Source of the DNA: Trichostrongylus colubriformis
Taxonomy: Eukaryota; Nematoda; Chromadorea; Rhabditida; Trichostrongylidae
DNA: 64,000 nucleotides
Direction of reading: 5' to 3'
NCBI GenBank assembly: GCA_963978905.1
Contig: OZ022258.1
Location: 54,420,591-54,484,590, forward strand
This document shows, one piece after another, positions 1 through 13,400 of this stretch. The notes beneath the pieces are model-generated. The model was not told where the DNA came from and did no database searches. It saw only the letters and a list, made by a program, of their open reading frames with translations. How positions within the stretch are numbered: the stretch's first letter is position 1; the number at the start of each line of letters is the position of its first letter. A program made the translations under genes and the position numbers.

Positions 1-78
1 TTAGATAGCTGCTGATTATCGCCGCAGCCCGCGATGCGAAAGTTAGCACCAGGATGCTGATTTATGGGCAAAAGCTTC

Positions 79-149
79 GGTGTCAGGCGGGGCTCGACCT
101 CGCTCTCCATGCTTTCCGGGTATGTGCTAGTCCATTACACTACCGACAC
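79..149 (-). pseudogene. tRNA-like sequence, inverted partner
   Basis: Read on the minus strand it begins GTGTCGG, followed by TA and the same D-arm sequence as the plus-strand partner (GTGTAATGG, then AGCAC). The shared CCCGGAAAGCAT anticodon arm and a GGTCGAG T-loop box follow. It is about two bases short in the anticodon stem but keeps a nearly complementary acceptor pair (GTGTCGG with CTGACAC). It is a diverged inverted copy, not a likely functional tRNA. Confidence 0.45.
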
Positions 150-187
150 TCCTTTCACTTTAACTCAGCTTCTGAATGGTATATTGT

Positions 188-260
188 ATGCTGGTAGTGT
201 AACGGATTAGCACATATGCCCGGAAAGCATAAAGTGCGGGTTCGAGTCCCGTCCGACACC
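188..260 (+). pseudogene. tRNA-like sequence (SINE head or tRNA pseudogene)
   Basis: The 73 nt fit tRNA geometry. The D stem is GTGT/GCAC with a 9-nt loop, the anticodon stem TATGC/GCATA is perfect, the variable loop has 4 nt, the T stem is GCGGG/CCCGT with loop TTCGAGT, and the 3' acceptor strand is CCGACAC plus C. The 5' acceptor strand ATGCTGG pairs poorly. The anticodon loop CCGGAAA lacks U33 and would give GGA (Ser) without the long variable arm of tRNA-Ser. A working tRNA is therefore unlikely; a tRNA-derived repeat fits better. Confidence 0.5.
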
Positions 261-290
261 GAAGCTTTTGCTCAAAACTCGGCATCCTAG

Positions 291-1236
291 TAATATCATT
301 TATTCTCAAAACTTCACATCAATATCTCGCAGTTCCTGTATACAGAGTAAGGAAAACAAGGAGGTGCTAGCAAATGCTCACCGATCCTTCGATTATGAAA
401 TGCGGTATGTCGGCACTCGATGTTCAGTTGGGACTGAAAGGCTCGGGGCGATCGGAAACTATGATGACTGAATCTCTTAGGTAGTACACCAGCTCTGATT
501 TCGATCGCATCAATTTACTGATAGCAAAGGAAACGAAAAACAGTATCAAGGAAACATGGACAAAAAGGCACGTGTCGTGCTTCATCGTGCACTCATTCGG
601 GCTTCGACCTGTTTCCGTAAGATTCTGATGGCGAATCGAAAACGATTCACGACCGCCCCCAATTTGTCATATTATTCGTCTACCTCGTGAATTCCACTGA
701 CGGCTGCCGTCCACGAACACAACGTTCTTTCTCCGTTTTTTTTTTTTGTTAATGAGCGGTGAACTTGCAAAACCACGTAGAAAAAAGAGTGGAAAAGTGA
801 AGCACGTGCTAATGAGAAACCTGAAAAAAGAGGAACTCACTGTCTATTCAAATTCCCACAAACAATTCGAGGGAGAAATCGCATTAGCAACATCGTCAAA
901 ACTTGCTAATTAGCGTGTGAAACGAGAAAGATACGCTTGTTCACAGAGGCACCTAAATTTCGGCACCAGTCCCTTCGCTGGTACCTGCACGGTCAAAAGT
1001 GCAGTCTACGACTTTGACCATCTCCTGTTCTTCTTACGGGAATTTTTTTCATTCTGTTCCCTTTCCTAATGCATGGAAAACGCACTCACAGAACCGGTAT
1101 GACCATGAACCTACCTCATACTGACCGATTGTTAGAAAACAGTGTAAAACTTCGAAATCTATTCCAAAGGTCAAAAAAAAAACTCACACAAGCATGAGTG
1201 CAAAAAGTTTAAAGCTTATGGTTCAATTTCCGTCGG
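291..1236. other. No gene recognised
   Basis: AT-rich sequence with only short chance ORFs. I see no splice-bounded exon, recognisable domain or repeat shared with the rest of the window. Confidence 0.5.
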
Positions 1237-1673
1237 TTAAAGGAATCGTCCACGGAAAAAATGAGTTTTTCTTTTACCTATATAACTATGTTGCATATGC
1301 CTAATGTGGGTCGCATGCAAAGTTTCACGCCAATAAATGTGAATCCGGCCAAGATACAGCACCACAAAGTCGTGGCCGAGTGAGCGGGGCCTCCGAGCGA
1401 GTGCTCACCCCGTTGTCCGCCACAGTCGGAGACTCACTGTAAGCACAGAAAATTGCGTAAACCGTCCCACTCTCCGTTCCCAATCACGGCGGATGACGAC
1501 ACGGGGCTTTTACTTGGAGGTCCCGCTCACCCGGTAAAGCATTTAGGAAGCTCTATCATAGCCGAATTCTCGTTTTTTCGCGTGAAACTTTGCATGCGGC
1601 CCTTATTAGGCTGATGCAACATAAATACAAGGGTAACGAAGAAACTAATTTTTCCGTGTACGAATTCTTCAAC
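1237..1673. mobile_element. TTAA-flanked foldback element, copy 1 (decayed right end)
   Basis: The left end is TTAA followed by AGGAATCGTCCACGGAAAA, the same terminus as copies at 42568 and 61496. Long inverted arms follow; boxes such as GCATGCAAAGTTTCACG and GAAACTTTGCATGCGGC mirror each other. The right end has mutated to ACGAATTCTTCAA, so the flanking TTAA is lost there. No transposase is encoded, so this is a non-autonomous element. TTAA flanks suggest piggyBac-type mobilisation (inference). Confidence 0.65.
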
Positions 1674-3605
1674 TCTCATCCAAACTCTGAAGTAGTGCAA
1701 AATATACTTCACGTGTGCAGAGATTCAGTTCGGAAGCACAGTAAGCTCCAGGAACCAGGAACTCTTCGAGTTTTGTAGTCTCAGTGAATAAATTTCGAAC
1801 AAGACATTGCTTACTGAGCATCCCTACAATGAAGCGAATCGCTAATATGACATTCGGATGCAGAATGTGAGCAGTACGCTGATCTGGCTACGACAGATAC
1901 AATCAAATGATCCAAGTTTCGAATCCTAGGCACATACCCAAATCAAGGCGGAAAAATTAATGAGTTGGTGTGATGACAGTGAAAGACGGCAATGTGAACG
2001 TGAACTTTTCAAAGGTGTTCAGTGATCGTATGGCTATAAACAATTGCAAAAACTCATTCACATACTACAATAATTCACGTAGCAGTACGTTATTGTGGAA
2101 TATTCGGGAGCATCTACCCAAGCACCCCCACCACCTCGCATTTTGATACTGCTGAAGAGGGTTTCAAGGACCAACCATTTCGAGTGGCTACAAATTTGTA
2201 GGCGGAAGGGTTTATGCGTGGAATCTGGAAATGGTCATGGCTCAGCACGAATCGTTTGGTTCCCATGCCTAAGGAGGAAAAGCCAAATCAGTAATTTACC
2301 AAAAGCCGTCCAGTTTGGTGCAATACCGGTTCAGGCCAATGTGCAACGTAACCTCGTTTAGGACAGCATTCGATTCTGATAACAAGATATCAAAGAACGC
2401 AATCAAATTCATCATCTCTGATAGGTTGGTCTGATCCGAAGGCAGAGTTCGTGATTGGGGGAAATTGGAAAAGGATCCTAGAAAGTGGAACATTTTCACT
2501 TGAACAGAATAAGCGAAAGGCACAGACTTTTATGTCGAAGGAGGATCAGATGCCACATAACTGGATTGACTAAGAATAGAAAGCCGTCAGCTAAGGTCTA
2601 CCCAGAAATGGCAGCGTGTACATCTTTGACTTCCGGCACCTCACCACGCCCATGTGATAAATAGGTGAAACTTGGCACTCGCTCCATATTTGTACTCCGA
2701 ATTTGTTTCCATTACTTCATGGATATTCATCAAAGGTGAAGTGCGATAAAAAGGCCAAGGTCTGGACGACATCGCTTTTTTAGAAATTTAAACAGGCCGA
2801 AGGAATTCAAGAAACAACTCGCACAAACGAGTGCGCGAATAAATGTAGCTAGTCATGGGAGTGGTACGCCAGTAAGATCATGCCGCGAAAATTTAGGAGG
2901 ACCCACTTCCAGGATCGCCGATTGCACGGGTCCATACATTATGCTAGCTGGTAACAGCGCGGTTTGAAAGCATGGTTGTAGGTTCGGTGGGCTTATGCAT
3001 AAGATATGTCGCATTCCTAAACAGAGATATTTCCTTTAAATTACAAGTTTGTGCAACAAAACATACGAAATTTGGAAGAGATTTTTCTGCTCTACGAAAT
3101 GGCTTGTTCAGTTATTGAGTATGTTAGAATGGAACCCATTTCCAGGCGGGCGAAAAAGTAGGTCTCAAAATTTACCAAATCGGCAATTAATTAGAACTTT
3201 ACAATACCGCTCACATTTTTTGAAAAGTAGACGGCAGGCGACGGATTAAACGGCACAAACCGTCGCACCGTCATAACTCCGTTGAAAGTGAACAAAATGG
3301 GAAAGAATCAGCTGCGTCGGATTCGTCTCGATGTGACGACTTCAACGACCTAAAGAGGTCGAATTGTATATTAGATTTATATTTCACTTTAGAAAAATTA
3401 ACCAGTAATATGTCCCATACTTTGCCCCGGCCTGTTCTGTAAATTTCATCAATTGGTTGATTGAGAAACCTCGTCGCTCCTTTTTCCCTGATTCCTTTCT
3501 CCGAAAGCACTCACATTTATTCAAAATGGAACATTTCCTTAAAAATTCTATTATATGTTCAGTATTTCTTTGTGAGCACTGAAAAGTATTTTTTCTGTGT
3601 ATATA
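1674..3605. other. No gene recognised
   Basis: Several short ORFs on both strands (for example 2095-2361 plus and 2296-2523 minus) overlap each other and show no domain. I cannot support a gene here. Confidence 0.45.
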
Positions 3606-4112
3606 CAGTAGCGCTCAAAAGTCTTCGGCGAAATGGTCTTTCACTTGGGTTTTTTCACTTGTAACTTCTTTGCAACTGCACCGATTTAAGAGAAATTTTA
3701 GTATGTTGTACTTGGAGACACTGCATACTTAATATGCTATTTTGGCGCGCAACGGTGTAGGTTACGTGGTTATATGAAATTTTTTAATTTTGGCATGCCA
3801 TCGCTATGCCGTCCCGCTGTGCCGCTGTCATCAAAAGTCGTGGTCTTCCTACAAAATATAAATGTTCTCTGAGGCTTGCTCTTTTTGTTTTTGTATAGAA
3901 AGCCGTTTTTCTTGAACAAGCCTCTTACCTTTTTTGGGTGGTCTTGTAGTAAATTCTTGTAAAAAATCATGAAAAGTGGCAAGCGGCGCTCAAGTAGAAG
4001 GAAATGTTGACAATAGTTTCAGGCACCACATATTAAAATTTTGTGAAATTTGGTCAAGTAGAAAAAAAGTTATGACAAAAAAGTTTTGGCCGAAGACTTT
4101 TGAGCGCTACTG
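3606..4112. mobile_element. 507-bp Tc1-type non-autonomous element, copy 1
   Basis: Terminal inverted repeats begin CAGTAGCGCTCAAAAGTC and end in the complement ...TGAGCGCTACTG, each flanked by TA (3604-3605 and 4113-4114), as expected of Tc1/mariner insertion. A second copy of identical length lies at 13248-13754. A 70-codon minus-strand ORF (3770-3982) is kept in both copies and contains [10 protein letters not shown], which loosely resembles the basic linker of Tc1 transposases. No full transposase is present. Confidence 0.85.
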
Positions 4113-5137
4113 TATGTTTCGGCTTTGTTGTGGCTGCGATTCAGACCGAATTTCAAAACTATGTGATAGGGACCCAGATCACATTATTTGACAATTTTTT
4201 AGATAGATATTTAAGAAATCTCCGGTCAACAATATTTCTCCCGTCCCTACTTATAACCTCTACTTAAGGTTTCACTCCCCTTTCAACTGATTGGTTGAAA
4301 AACTTTGCTTGCCTCGATTCGAAAAACTCATCAGAAGTCACCAAGTTGTAGTGGAAAAGTCAAAGTTAAAAAAAGAGCGAGGCGAGTACTCAAGCAACCA
4401 ACTGGTGGAACTTATGGAAGAGGTGAGGGCTAAGCACGAGACACATGTTTGATTGATTATTCCGAAGTGAAGATAATGATTCAATTAATTGACAGTGTGT
4501 TCAATTTTTATCGTCCAGACCAAGCACTTCGTCAGGATGAAAATCGCCCCCACTATGACCAAAGAGAAATTATGCATTCCACTTTGTAAGCCTGAAAAAT
4601 CTCTTCCAAATGATCTATGAAGCGCTGCACAAACTTCAGCTTCAGTAATTTTTCAACAAACTTCAGTAATTTTCAGGAATAATTTTGTTTGAAAAAAACG
4701 ACATTACCCATAGAGTCATTCAGTATTTGCACAATCGAGCTCTGAAGAAAGCGATATCACCAATATGTCAGCCAATTTTTACTGTGTCACATACAAACCT
4801 TAGCAAATTTCGTATTCCAAGAAGCTGCAAAATTTGGCGAGGCCTAATCAATAACGGCATATAAAATTAGCACATCAACAAGAAACTTCCGATCCAGAAG
4901 AGAAAAACACAGAATTCGCAAATAAGTTTAATATTTGAAAAGAAGCCACAGATCCGCAAAAGACCACGGAAACTACATATAATAAAAAAGCCCTTCGGAT
5001 TTGAAAAATAAAGCAATCGCAAAAACTTGGTTAAAACGTGTGTGGAACATACATGCATGCATTAATTTCGGAACGCAATTTGTTCTCATTTCGAGAAGGG
5101 TGTTCCACACTGAGCCGGCACACACTTTCTCCGGTTA
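4113..5137. other. No gene recognised
   Basis: AT-rich, with only short overlapping ORFs of no recognisable content. Confidence 0.45.
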
Positions 5138-5308
5138 GGCTGCATTCATACTTTGCGGTGCCGGCGTCAGGGCGTGGCTGCGTGCCCCTGCGTCTCCGCC
5201 TGTGCCAGCTTTCTCGTTGCCTGCGTCGTCTCTGCACCTCCTCGGTGTCACTCTGCCTCGCAGCTGTGAATGCAGCCATCCCTGCCTGCGCCAGATATGA
5301 ACGCGGCC
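5138..5308. mobile_element. TTA-flanked foldback (TTCATACTTTGCG family), copy A
   Basis: The ends are GGCTGCATTCATACTTTGCG and the near complement ending GATATGAACGCGGCC. The direct repeat TTA lies on both sides (ggTTA left, TTAcaa right), which suits PIF/Harbinger-type insertion. The GC-rich interior is shared with copies at 25599 and 31436, and shorter relatives occur at 6497, 14579, 29917 and 45044. ORFs crossing it, rich in Arg, are products of the repeat. Confidence 0.7.
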
Positions 5309-7478
5309 TTACAAACACTTTGCAGCGGGCCTTTTCCTATCACTTTTTATCATTCGGGATCACCCGCCACCGGTGTTTCCCTACCACCCATCTTAACTTC
5401 AATCATGTGGTCACTGATACGAGAGTTATGATTTTCTAGTCAAACACACACGCACATAAATCAACAAACTCTTGCCGACTTAAATATGTTAGTGATAAAT
5501 TATACTACAAACCACACATTTATAGTACTATACGATATATACATTGCTATAAGTGGTAGAAGGACATTACATTCAGATTGTTTCCAAAGTGTAAAGGACA
5601 CTGTAAAGTTAAGTAAAAACAGGACTGGCGACTCTATGAAGGCGACACCGGTTTCACATGTGTACATCTGGAACGTCATCAGTGAAATGGTGACTGAGTT
5701 TTTGGAAATTAATGTCCATCGATTTACGAAAACCATTCCGGATGCAGTGAAAACGGCAATAAATTCGTTAATTTAAACTAATGCAATTGATACGATCACT
5801 TAGAAATCTAACCACTTCTCTTCAATGCAGTAGGTCAACCCTACAATTCAAGATATTTACTCCGGTACTCTTCCGTTGCATCACAGAATCTTCAAATCCG
5901 GTCACGTATTACCAAGTATCAGATACTATCGAATATTAGTAGACCGTCAGTGATTTTTCGTAAATGTAAGCAATCGTCTCATAATCTGCCGTCCGTGGTG
6001 TCACTGCGATGTTTTCCACTGCATTCAACGCGGCCGCCGTAAGTTTGTCTGGAAATGATTACTTCAGTAATTGTGATAGCATGAGCTTCAAAAAAAATTA
6101 TTGGTAATTATATCTTCAATACTTTCCTTTCATCCATTCATCATCCGAGATATCCAACCTAACTCTATCGTTCATTTATTCCCTCTCTAGACAGCGCACA
6201 CGAAAATACGTCGACCGCTCGAGTAAATATCGATCGATGCCATGCGAATCTGTGATATGGGGATGGGTTAACCATTAGAGGCACGCTCACACTTAGAGGA
6301 GCAAAGTCACATGGAACTTGCCGCATGCGCAGGGCCTGCTGAGACCGCCTTGATACTCCGATGTGCCGACGGCAGGGTGCCGCTGCATCGTCTGTGCGTC
6401 TCCACCTGTGCCGCTCTGTATCATTGTGCCACTGTACAGGAACGCCAGCACCACCACACGGTACGAAAGCGCCCAAGCAGCTAGAGTAATTCTTGAGCCG
6501 CGTTCATACATTGCGACTGACGCCGGCACAGGCAGCGACGGCGTCGAAGGGGGTGTATGTCGTTAGGCGCAGCTTCTAGCCGCTAATTTGCCATTGGGAC
6601 ACATGTGCTGTAGCTGCCACCTTGCGCTGGCCATTCAATGCATATTCCGCGTCGAACGGCTAGTTCACATCACCGAACCTTTAAGGTTTCGTAATTGATA
6701 ATTACCACATGAAAGGCCTCTTTACACAGGCATTACGAATTACTGATTGTGAGAAAGAAGTTACATTACAGCTCAAAAATGATTGTAATCTTAAACAATA
6801 TTTTCGTTTACTTGCACACTGTTACCACATCCTGATTAGGCCTTCACTCCTGACATCGTGGTAGCAACGAGACAGCGATGCTATACGCTATAGGTCCTTA
6901 TCACTATCTATCACTTGCTACCACTTTATAATACTGCCTTCTAGTGAGCACAGCTGACTGACCTCATCAGCTGCATAATCAGTATTATCAGAGTGCAGTA
7001 AACTCTCATTATCACAGTGGGTACAAATTCCTTTCTCTCGGAAATCACGCGCCGAGTGCGAAGTTGTCATTGTTAGCCAAAACACACGTACGGCACTAGA
7101 GTCAACACTCTTCTACCACTGTAATACAGGCGTTGTAATGATTTATTGGATCCTGACTTTTGCCAAGGTCATTTGAAGTGCTTATTCTGCAGTAACTTTT
7201 TCATTTTCTTTTCTACGATATATCATCCAGTAAGCTTTTCCCGCCTTTTCAAAAGGAAGGTATGGAACGAAAAAAAATGACCCATTTTGCGAAGAAAATG
7301 TTCTCCACCCCCCCCCCCCCCCGGAATTTGCGTGCGTGAGATGCAGAGCTTCACTTACAGAATTCCCGCATAAGTCTTTGTCACCTTATAAACACTGGGT
7401 ACTAGTTCCCGTCCTTTCTGGAACATAAGCTGGATTGTAGAGGTTTTCAAAAATGCATTTTGACCTTTGAAGCCTTAC
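5309..7478. other. Gene-poor stretch with repeat fragments
   Basis: It holds a diverged fragment of the TTCATACTTTGCG family starting near 6497 and a C15 homopolymer at 7308-7322. The final exon of the minus-strand dehydrogenase should lie here or farther left, but I could not find it. The ORF at 5486-5776 (96 codons) has no recognisable domain. Confidence 0.4.
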
Positions 7479-10400
7479 CGATATCGGAGTATTGGAATCC
7501 CATCTCTTCGAGACCATTTGGTACTTGGAAATCTCGCATGAAGCCACGAATTTGATCGCATAGTTTACTTGCAATATAATCGTTGCCAGCATTGTCCTTA
7601 ATATCACTTCATTACCAATTAATATCTTTCATTGAATCTCCCACACAGAGAAATCCATCATGAAACACACTTTTAAAACTTTCAAAAGATGTCCTTTCGT
7701 TTGCAGTACTCCTACACGAAACACAGGTAAGAGCCACATTCCAGGAATTAGGAATATAAAGATGTGCTGAGCAAATCGCCGGAAGAAGATAATTTGAAGG
7801 GAACCCCTCAAATTTGAAGGGGGTGAGCCAGGAAGCCGCGAAAAGGGTGCAATCTTCACAACCATCCAAGGGTCTGAGAAGGTAAGGGCCACTTTTATTA
7901 TCGCGTGGTGTGCCTTTAACGTAACGAAGACGCTATGTATAATGTAAAAATTGCACCAGTTCAATTTATTTTACTTTTTCAGGCCTTTTTGAAAAACTTT
8001 TTTCAAAATGTGCCTAGTTTCAGTTAACCCATCTGCAACCCTCCTGAAACAGCCATCATTTCACTTCCCGGGTGCGAATTGGAAATAATAAAATTAAAAG
8101 TTCAAACTTCAGAGGACACTGACCGATATTGTTGCTCCTAACTGACGCGCTGCTGCGGCATGTCTTTCTGGGCATGCAGGTGTCAGATATTCAAAATCAG
8201 CTACAGCAGTCGTGACGACGGACAGACCATGAGGAATGAGGGGTTTTTTAGCCGGATAGTCAGCATCGAAATATGACTGACCTTGTGAACTGAAACGTTT
8301 GCGAATTCAATCCCAGATAAAACAAAACAATCCCATAAGACGCAAACAATGGAAATCATGATGATTCATGTGGGCCATGATATTGTGAGATAATCATCGA
8401 GAAAAATGATTCAGTAAACCATATTCATTCTCAAAATTAAGTAAGAAGACTCATTTCCACGCGAGCATGCAGTGGAACCACTGCAATTATCAGACTGTGT
8501 CATGGAAGAAGGTGTGACGTAGATTTCCCACAATAGTCTCTTTTTTCGATTTATCATGCACCCGAATAGAAGCGTCTTCGACTGCGTGTGGCTGCCACAC
8601 GTCACAGATCTACGTAAGACCAATCGATACGTCAGCTATGCAACATGTTAGCCGGGGTACCCATTTCAGTCGATGCTTTCAGGCGGCTATATTCCGGTCC
8701 ACTAGAACCAAGACTCGAATGGGTCCCATTTTCTAGGTTTGCGGTGGTTTTTGTTTTTCGTTTTCATCACTGATTCAACTGCTGCTAGCCTGCGGCCGCT
8801 TTCATCAATGAAACCATTGTACACATTACCTTCAGCTATCAGGCCACCTTTTGGAACTTCCAATTTACGAAAATAAATTCTCCCACCCTTATTAAGCTTT
8901 TTTCGGGATGCGCCATGTGTTTCTCCTCCATTCGGGGTCACACTGGCATTTGACTTGATATTCAACCTATACAACTACACGCGAAGGAAACCATGTCCAA
9001 AATCGATGTAGTTCTTCGCTTATAGAGTGTCGTAACACCTTCAATGTAATAGAGACAAACAGTCAGTGGTGTAACAGTGGAGAAAGAACGGAATGAAACG
9101 ATCAAAGCCCAAGAGATGAAACCAGGAAATCCTACTTCTTACCAGTTTCCTCTTGCCCCTTTGCATCACTACTCGGTGAGGGTAGTTGCAGACGGAGAAG
9201 GAGCTAAGTCAACTGGGCGCTAACAGTGCCCCGCACGGAGTAGCTCGTCCAGCGGACGCGAGGCATCGCAGCGAGATCGCGGTAATAATCCCAAGAAGCG
9301 CTATTGAATGAAAGTTTCGCCACAGGTCATCTCTTCTCGGATGGAATTCAGGGAATTATATTTGATCCCAAAAATAGTGCTACCCACAATCCGTGCTTCA
9401 GGGCTGTTTATTGGTCCACTAGCTATGTTCTGTGACAAATTTCTCTGTACTATGGTGACAAAAGAAAGCAGAATAAGAGTAATGAACTGGCCATGGTGTT
9501 GAAAACGTGATTTTGACTGGGTTGCGCCAAGGTTGTTTAATTATTACACTTGACCAGTGCAATTAGTATTCGTCAGACACTGTGACGACTTCTCAGAGAC
9601 AAACAGCTTACGTGAGCGAGTAGAGTGGCGGTGTTATGGGGAGCTCTGTTAGAGATTCTAACGGAAATACCGGGCGATCCCCCCTCCCCTTGCCGTGCTT
9701 GACTCTTCCTCCGAGTTTTCGGACACAGTACCACAGCTGCAGAAGATTTATGGCCAATGGGTGGAAGCTTGTAGTATATACTGAGTCTTTCCTTCGGGAA
9801 GGGGGATGTGGCGAGTAAAACTACCTATTTGAACATGAAAAACTTCCAGAGCCGAAAGTGAAGGCTGATTTCGAACTGGAGGAGGCTTGTAAATCCACTA
9901 GCTTAAATGGAGTTTATACATGAGGTCCTCTAGGGATTTGCGTAGAACACTTTCTTTCTATACATGTTTATAACCTGGTGCGGGAATCAAATCCCGAATC
10001 AGGTCCTGCGCAGGTCAGCCATACCCTCCATCCTCCAGGGTAGATAACTGGTACCAGATTCGTCTAGGAGGACAAAAGGGGTGGCTCCCATTAATCATTG
10101 TACAGACCAAATTGCATTTACCAGCCACAAGATTCTGAATCTAATATAGTGTGTGCGCGCACCAAAAATATAATCAACGCCGGAACTTTACCTTTATCCT
10201 TAACCTTGATCCTTTATAATGGCCTATAAGTAGCATGGTTTATCGCATGGTGAAGGAAGTCAAGCAAAGGACAGGGCAATCGCTCACGGTACGCCATTAC
10301 ACACCGCGCCCCGGTTCGCGCGCTGCAGGCGCCATGCAAACTTTTGGCTCAAAAAAATCATACGCGGAATTTCCATGATTCTTACGAACTGAAGAGTGAC

Positions 10401-13400
10401 AGCAATGAAAAAGAAAAGAAACCTGATTGGATAGCTGAGTGCGTGACAAAGATGAACACCGGCGTTGCCGAATCCAACTCCAGCAAATGTGCTGGCCAAC
10501 ATCATATTCTCTTTCGCTTCCTCATCCGAACTGTCGAAAACACTCCGCCGGAAGTATTTACCGATAATCTAAGCATATGAAATAAAATAACAAAGACTAT
10601 ACACTCAATATAAGCTCTCCTCACCCTCAAAGCTTCTAGACTCCAGACATCACTGATCGGATTTGATCCCTGGTAAATAGGGCGAAGATCCGGTCGTGCA
10701 GGACGAGGCACCCGCTGAAATACTAAAGAAGATACCAAGGAACTTTCCAAAATTTTCAAAGCTTCCTTTGCAGAAGGGTGGGACTCATTTGGAGTCGAAT
10801 TAAAGGTGGCATAGCGACTAATGGCGCCTCTTGCTCCTATACGGTCCCGGTGATTAAGTCCTCATGCTTCGAGCTTCATATACTCCAGCATTCAGCCACC
10901 TTGGGCCACGCTCAGTATGAAGAAAGGATCGTGTTCACAAAAACGTCTTCGGTTTTCGCATCAAGGCTGTCTTCAGAATTTGCGATTTTGCGGTGTCGCG
11001 GCTCCGCACGCAAAGTTGCGAGATTGTACAATCTCATGGCATAGTATCGCGTGCGAAAGAGCGCAGTCGCAAAATCGTAGAATCGCAAAATCGCAAAGTC
11101 TGACGACGGCGTAATATAAGAAATTTAGAATGTCAGGATAGCTTACTGTATCAATACTAAGCATTTATCATTAAACATATTATGCGTTATGTAGCATTTC
11201 CGTAAGTGCACATAGTGTCTCCAATCATGCGCAAAACACTCCGAAGTAGGAGAACACTCTTCCTTTTTGTGAGATACTTTATTTCAACAGTTGATTTTCC
11301 ATGCCTTCTTCTTGACAGTATCCCTCTTCCATGAAAATTCCCCAATTCACTGGCGAGCATGAAGCTAATTATTATCTGGTATGACACGGTATACCATCCT
11401 GACTTTCTGAACTTGTGGTTTTGGGTTTTTGAAAGAAAACTATTCAGCCTCTGGTTGGCTGAATGACTGAATGAGGGATACATATGGCTGTGGTGCATAC
11501 TAAAAAATAATAACAGGAAGCAATCTCCCTTCTTGCCCTGCGCAATTCTTTTAAGGATGTCATTTTAAGAAAAATACAAGGTAAAAACCAGTCACTAAAC
11601 ATTGTATAAGGCAATGCAGTATAGCTCTCGAGTGCATGACACATCACATCGAAGCCAGAGTAGATGGCCACATTCCGAGGCATACTGTAACATACATATT
11701 CATAAAAATTCTCCAGAATAAGTAGTAGTGATTGATGGCTTGCCTTTTAATGTTTTCTGGATCAACAATGGCCAGCAATGGTTTGATACATCGTTGTCGG
11801 ATACCCGATTTACACTTGTGCTTAGGAAGGTCCATAATTGCCGCACCTGTTAATGACAGATAAAGATGAGCAATGGTCTTAGAAATTATGAGGTTCTTAC
11901 AGACCATGTCCTTATCGAACCATTAGGCATAGTGAGAGCTCAATCGACAGTTTGCTTGGTTGGTGATTATGAAAGTAGAGGTGTCAAAAGTGAGTGAAAC
12001 AAGTAATAGTCAGGTTCTCCTTCTGGGGAGGTAGCTCCCTGGGTGCCTTTTCGGGCTACACCATTGTTGCGCCGACATGTTGCACCATCACGGCGCAACA
12101 CCATCTCAAACCCAAGGTAGCCATGCCAAACTGAGCTAACCGGGCGCCAGGGTACACCGAGAGTCGAGGACTCCTCGACTGGGGGGGGGGCATATAACCG
12201 GACAAAAAAAAGGGGGGGGGGGAGGGGTGGTTGTACCTGCAGAGCTCGGGGATAAACACCAGAAATCTCTGAATAAGCCTATGATAGTAGACCGTGTAAG
12301 GGAATGTGAAAAAATATCTCTTCGCTTCCGGTGTGAATACAAAGCAACACAACTTATTGCAACTATACTATTTGGTAACAGTTATTGTTATCGTTGAGGT
12401 CAAAAAGGAGGGGGGGGGGGGTCGTATTAAGTCCCCGTGAAGGAGAAGGGGTCGCACTAGAGCGGCTATTTTCCTCGGCACCTGGGAGTACCTTGCTAGC
12501 ATGGGTCTGAAGTGGTGTAGCACAGCGATGGTACCCTTTGGCTGCCTAACTCGGGTACAGTCTGGCTAGCTATCCTAGGATCTGCTGTTGCAGCAAGGTG
12601 AGTCGACTAATTTCATCACTACGAGATGTGCCTTTGGAGATCTTTGGGCGCAGCCCTCACTGCTAATGGCGGCACACACCATCTCGTTGGTTCTGAAGCT
12701 CCTCTATGGTAACCAGTTTCCCTCAATTGCATACCCAAGTAATTAACGTCAGCAGGGTCCAAATACTTAATCGTGGCGTGCGAATTGCTTCATGCCGCGC
12801 GACAAGTTCCTCGTTGGTGCCGTTGTGAAGTGAGGCCACCAAAAAACTTGTATGCGCGCCGCGAAGAGCCCCTTATTTCAATCATGTGAAAATGATGGCC
12901 ATTTGTCAAAGCTACTAACCGGTGTGCAGAAACTGTCATTTTCTAGAAGAAAGCTATCAAAGAACCTGTCGTTTCGCTGCCAGTACCAGCCGTAGTGGGA
13001 ACAGCTATCAATGGAAGCATTGGATTTTGTGGCACGAGATGTTTACCAAATGGTGGACAGACGAAATCGAAAAAGTCCGCCTGTGGGTTTGAACAGTATA
13101 GAGCTGCCGCCTGTAATAGATAGTTCTACTTCAACTTCTTATTCCACCCGTAGGCTCCCTGAATAAAATCCCATCCAGGTAAAGTAAAAATCCTCGCTCT
13201 CCATTTTGAGACCTACGAACGCTGATTGATGAAATATGCGGGATATACAGTAGCGCTCAAAAGTCTTCGGCAAAATGGTCTTTCGCTTGGGTTTTTTCAC
13301 TTGTAACTCTTTTGCGACTGGACCGATCTAAGAGAAATTTTAGTATGTTGTACTTGGAGACACTGCATACTTAATATATTATTTTGGCGCTCAGCGGTGT

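Larger units (their letters stand above)
50..290. repeat. Foldback of two inverted tRNA-like units
   Basis: The two arms are reverse complements of each other: the left arm runs inward from AGGATGCTGA and the right arm ends GGCATCCTAG. Each carries the box GCTTCGGTGTC or its complement GACACCGAAGC. Inside each arm lies a tRNA-like unit, described separately. The arms extend about 25 bases beyond the tRNA-like cores, so the whole element moved or duplicated as an inverted pair. The spacer, about 150-187, is AT-rich. Confidence 0.7.

Noticed and set aside
188..260. Functional tRNA-Ser(GGA)
   Set aside because: The 5' acceptor strand mismatches, U33 is absent and the long variable arm of tRNA-Ser is missing.
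5031..5439. Arg-rich and Cys/Leu-rich ORFs of 95 and 133 aa
   Set aside because: They cross a foldback repeat that recurs elsewhere; coding sense is not conserved between copies.
8702..8974. 90-aa minus-strand ORF with Lys/Gly-rich sequence
   Set aside because: It lies in an intron of the dehydrogenase and shows no domain or splice-linked partner.
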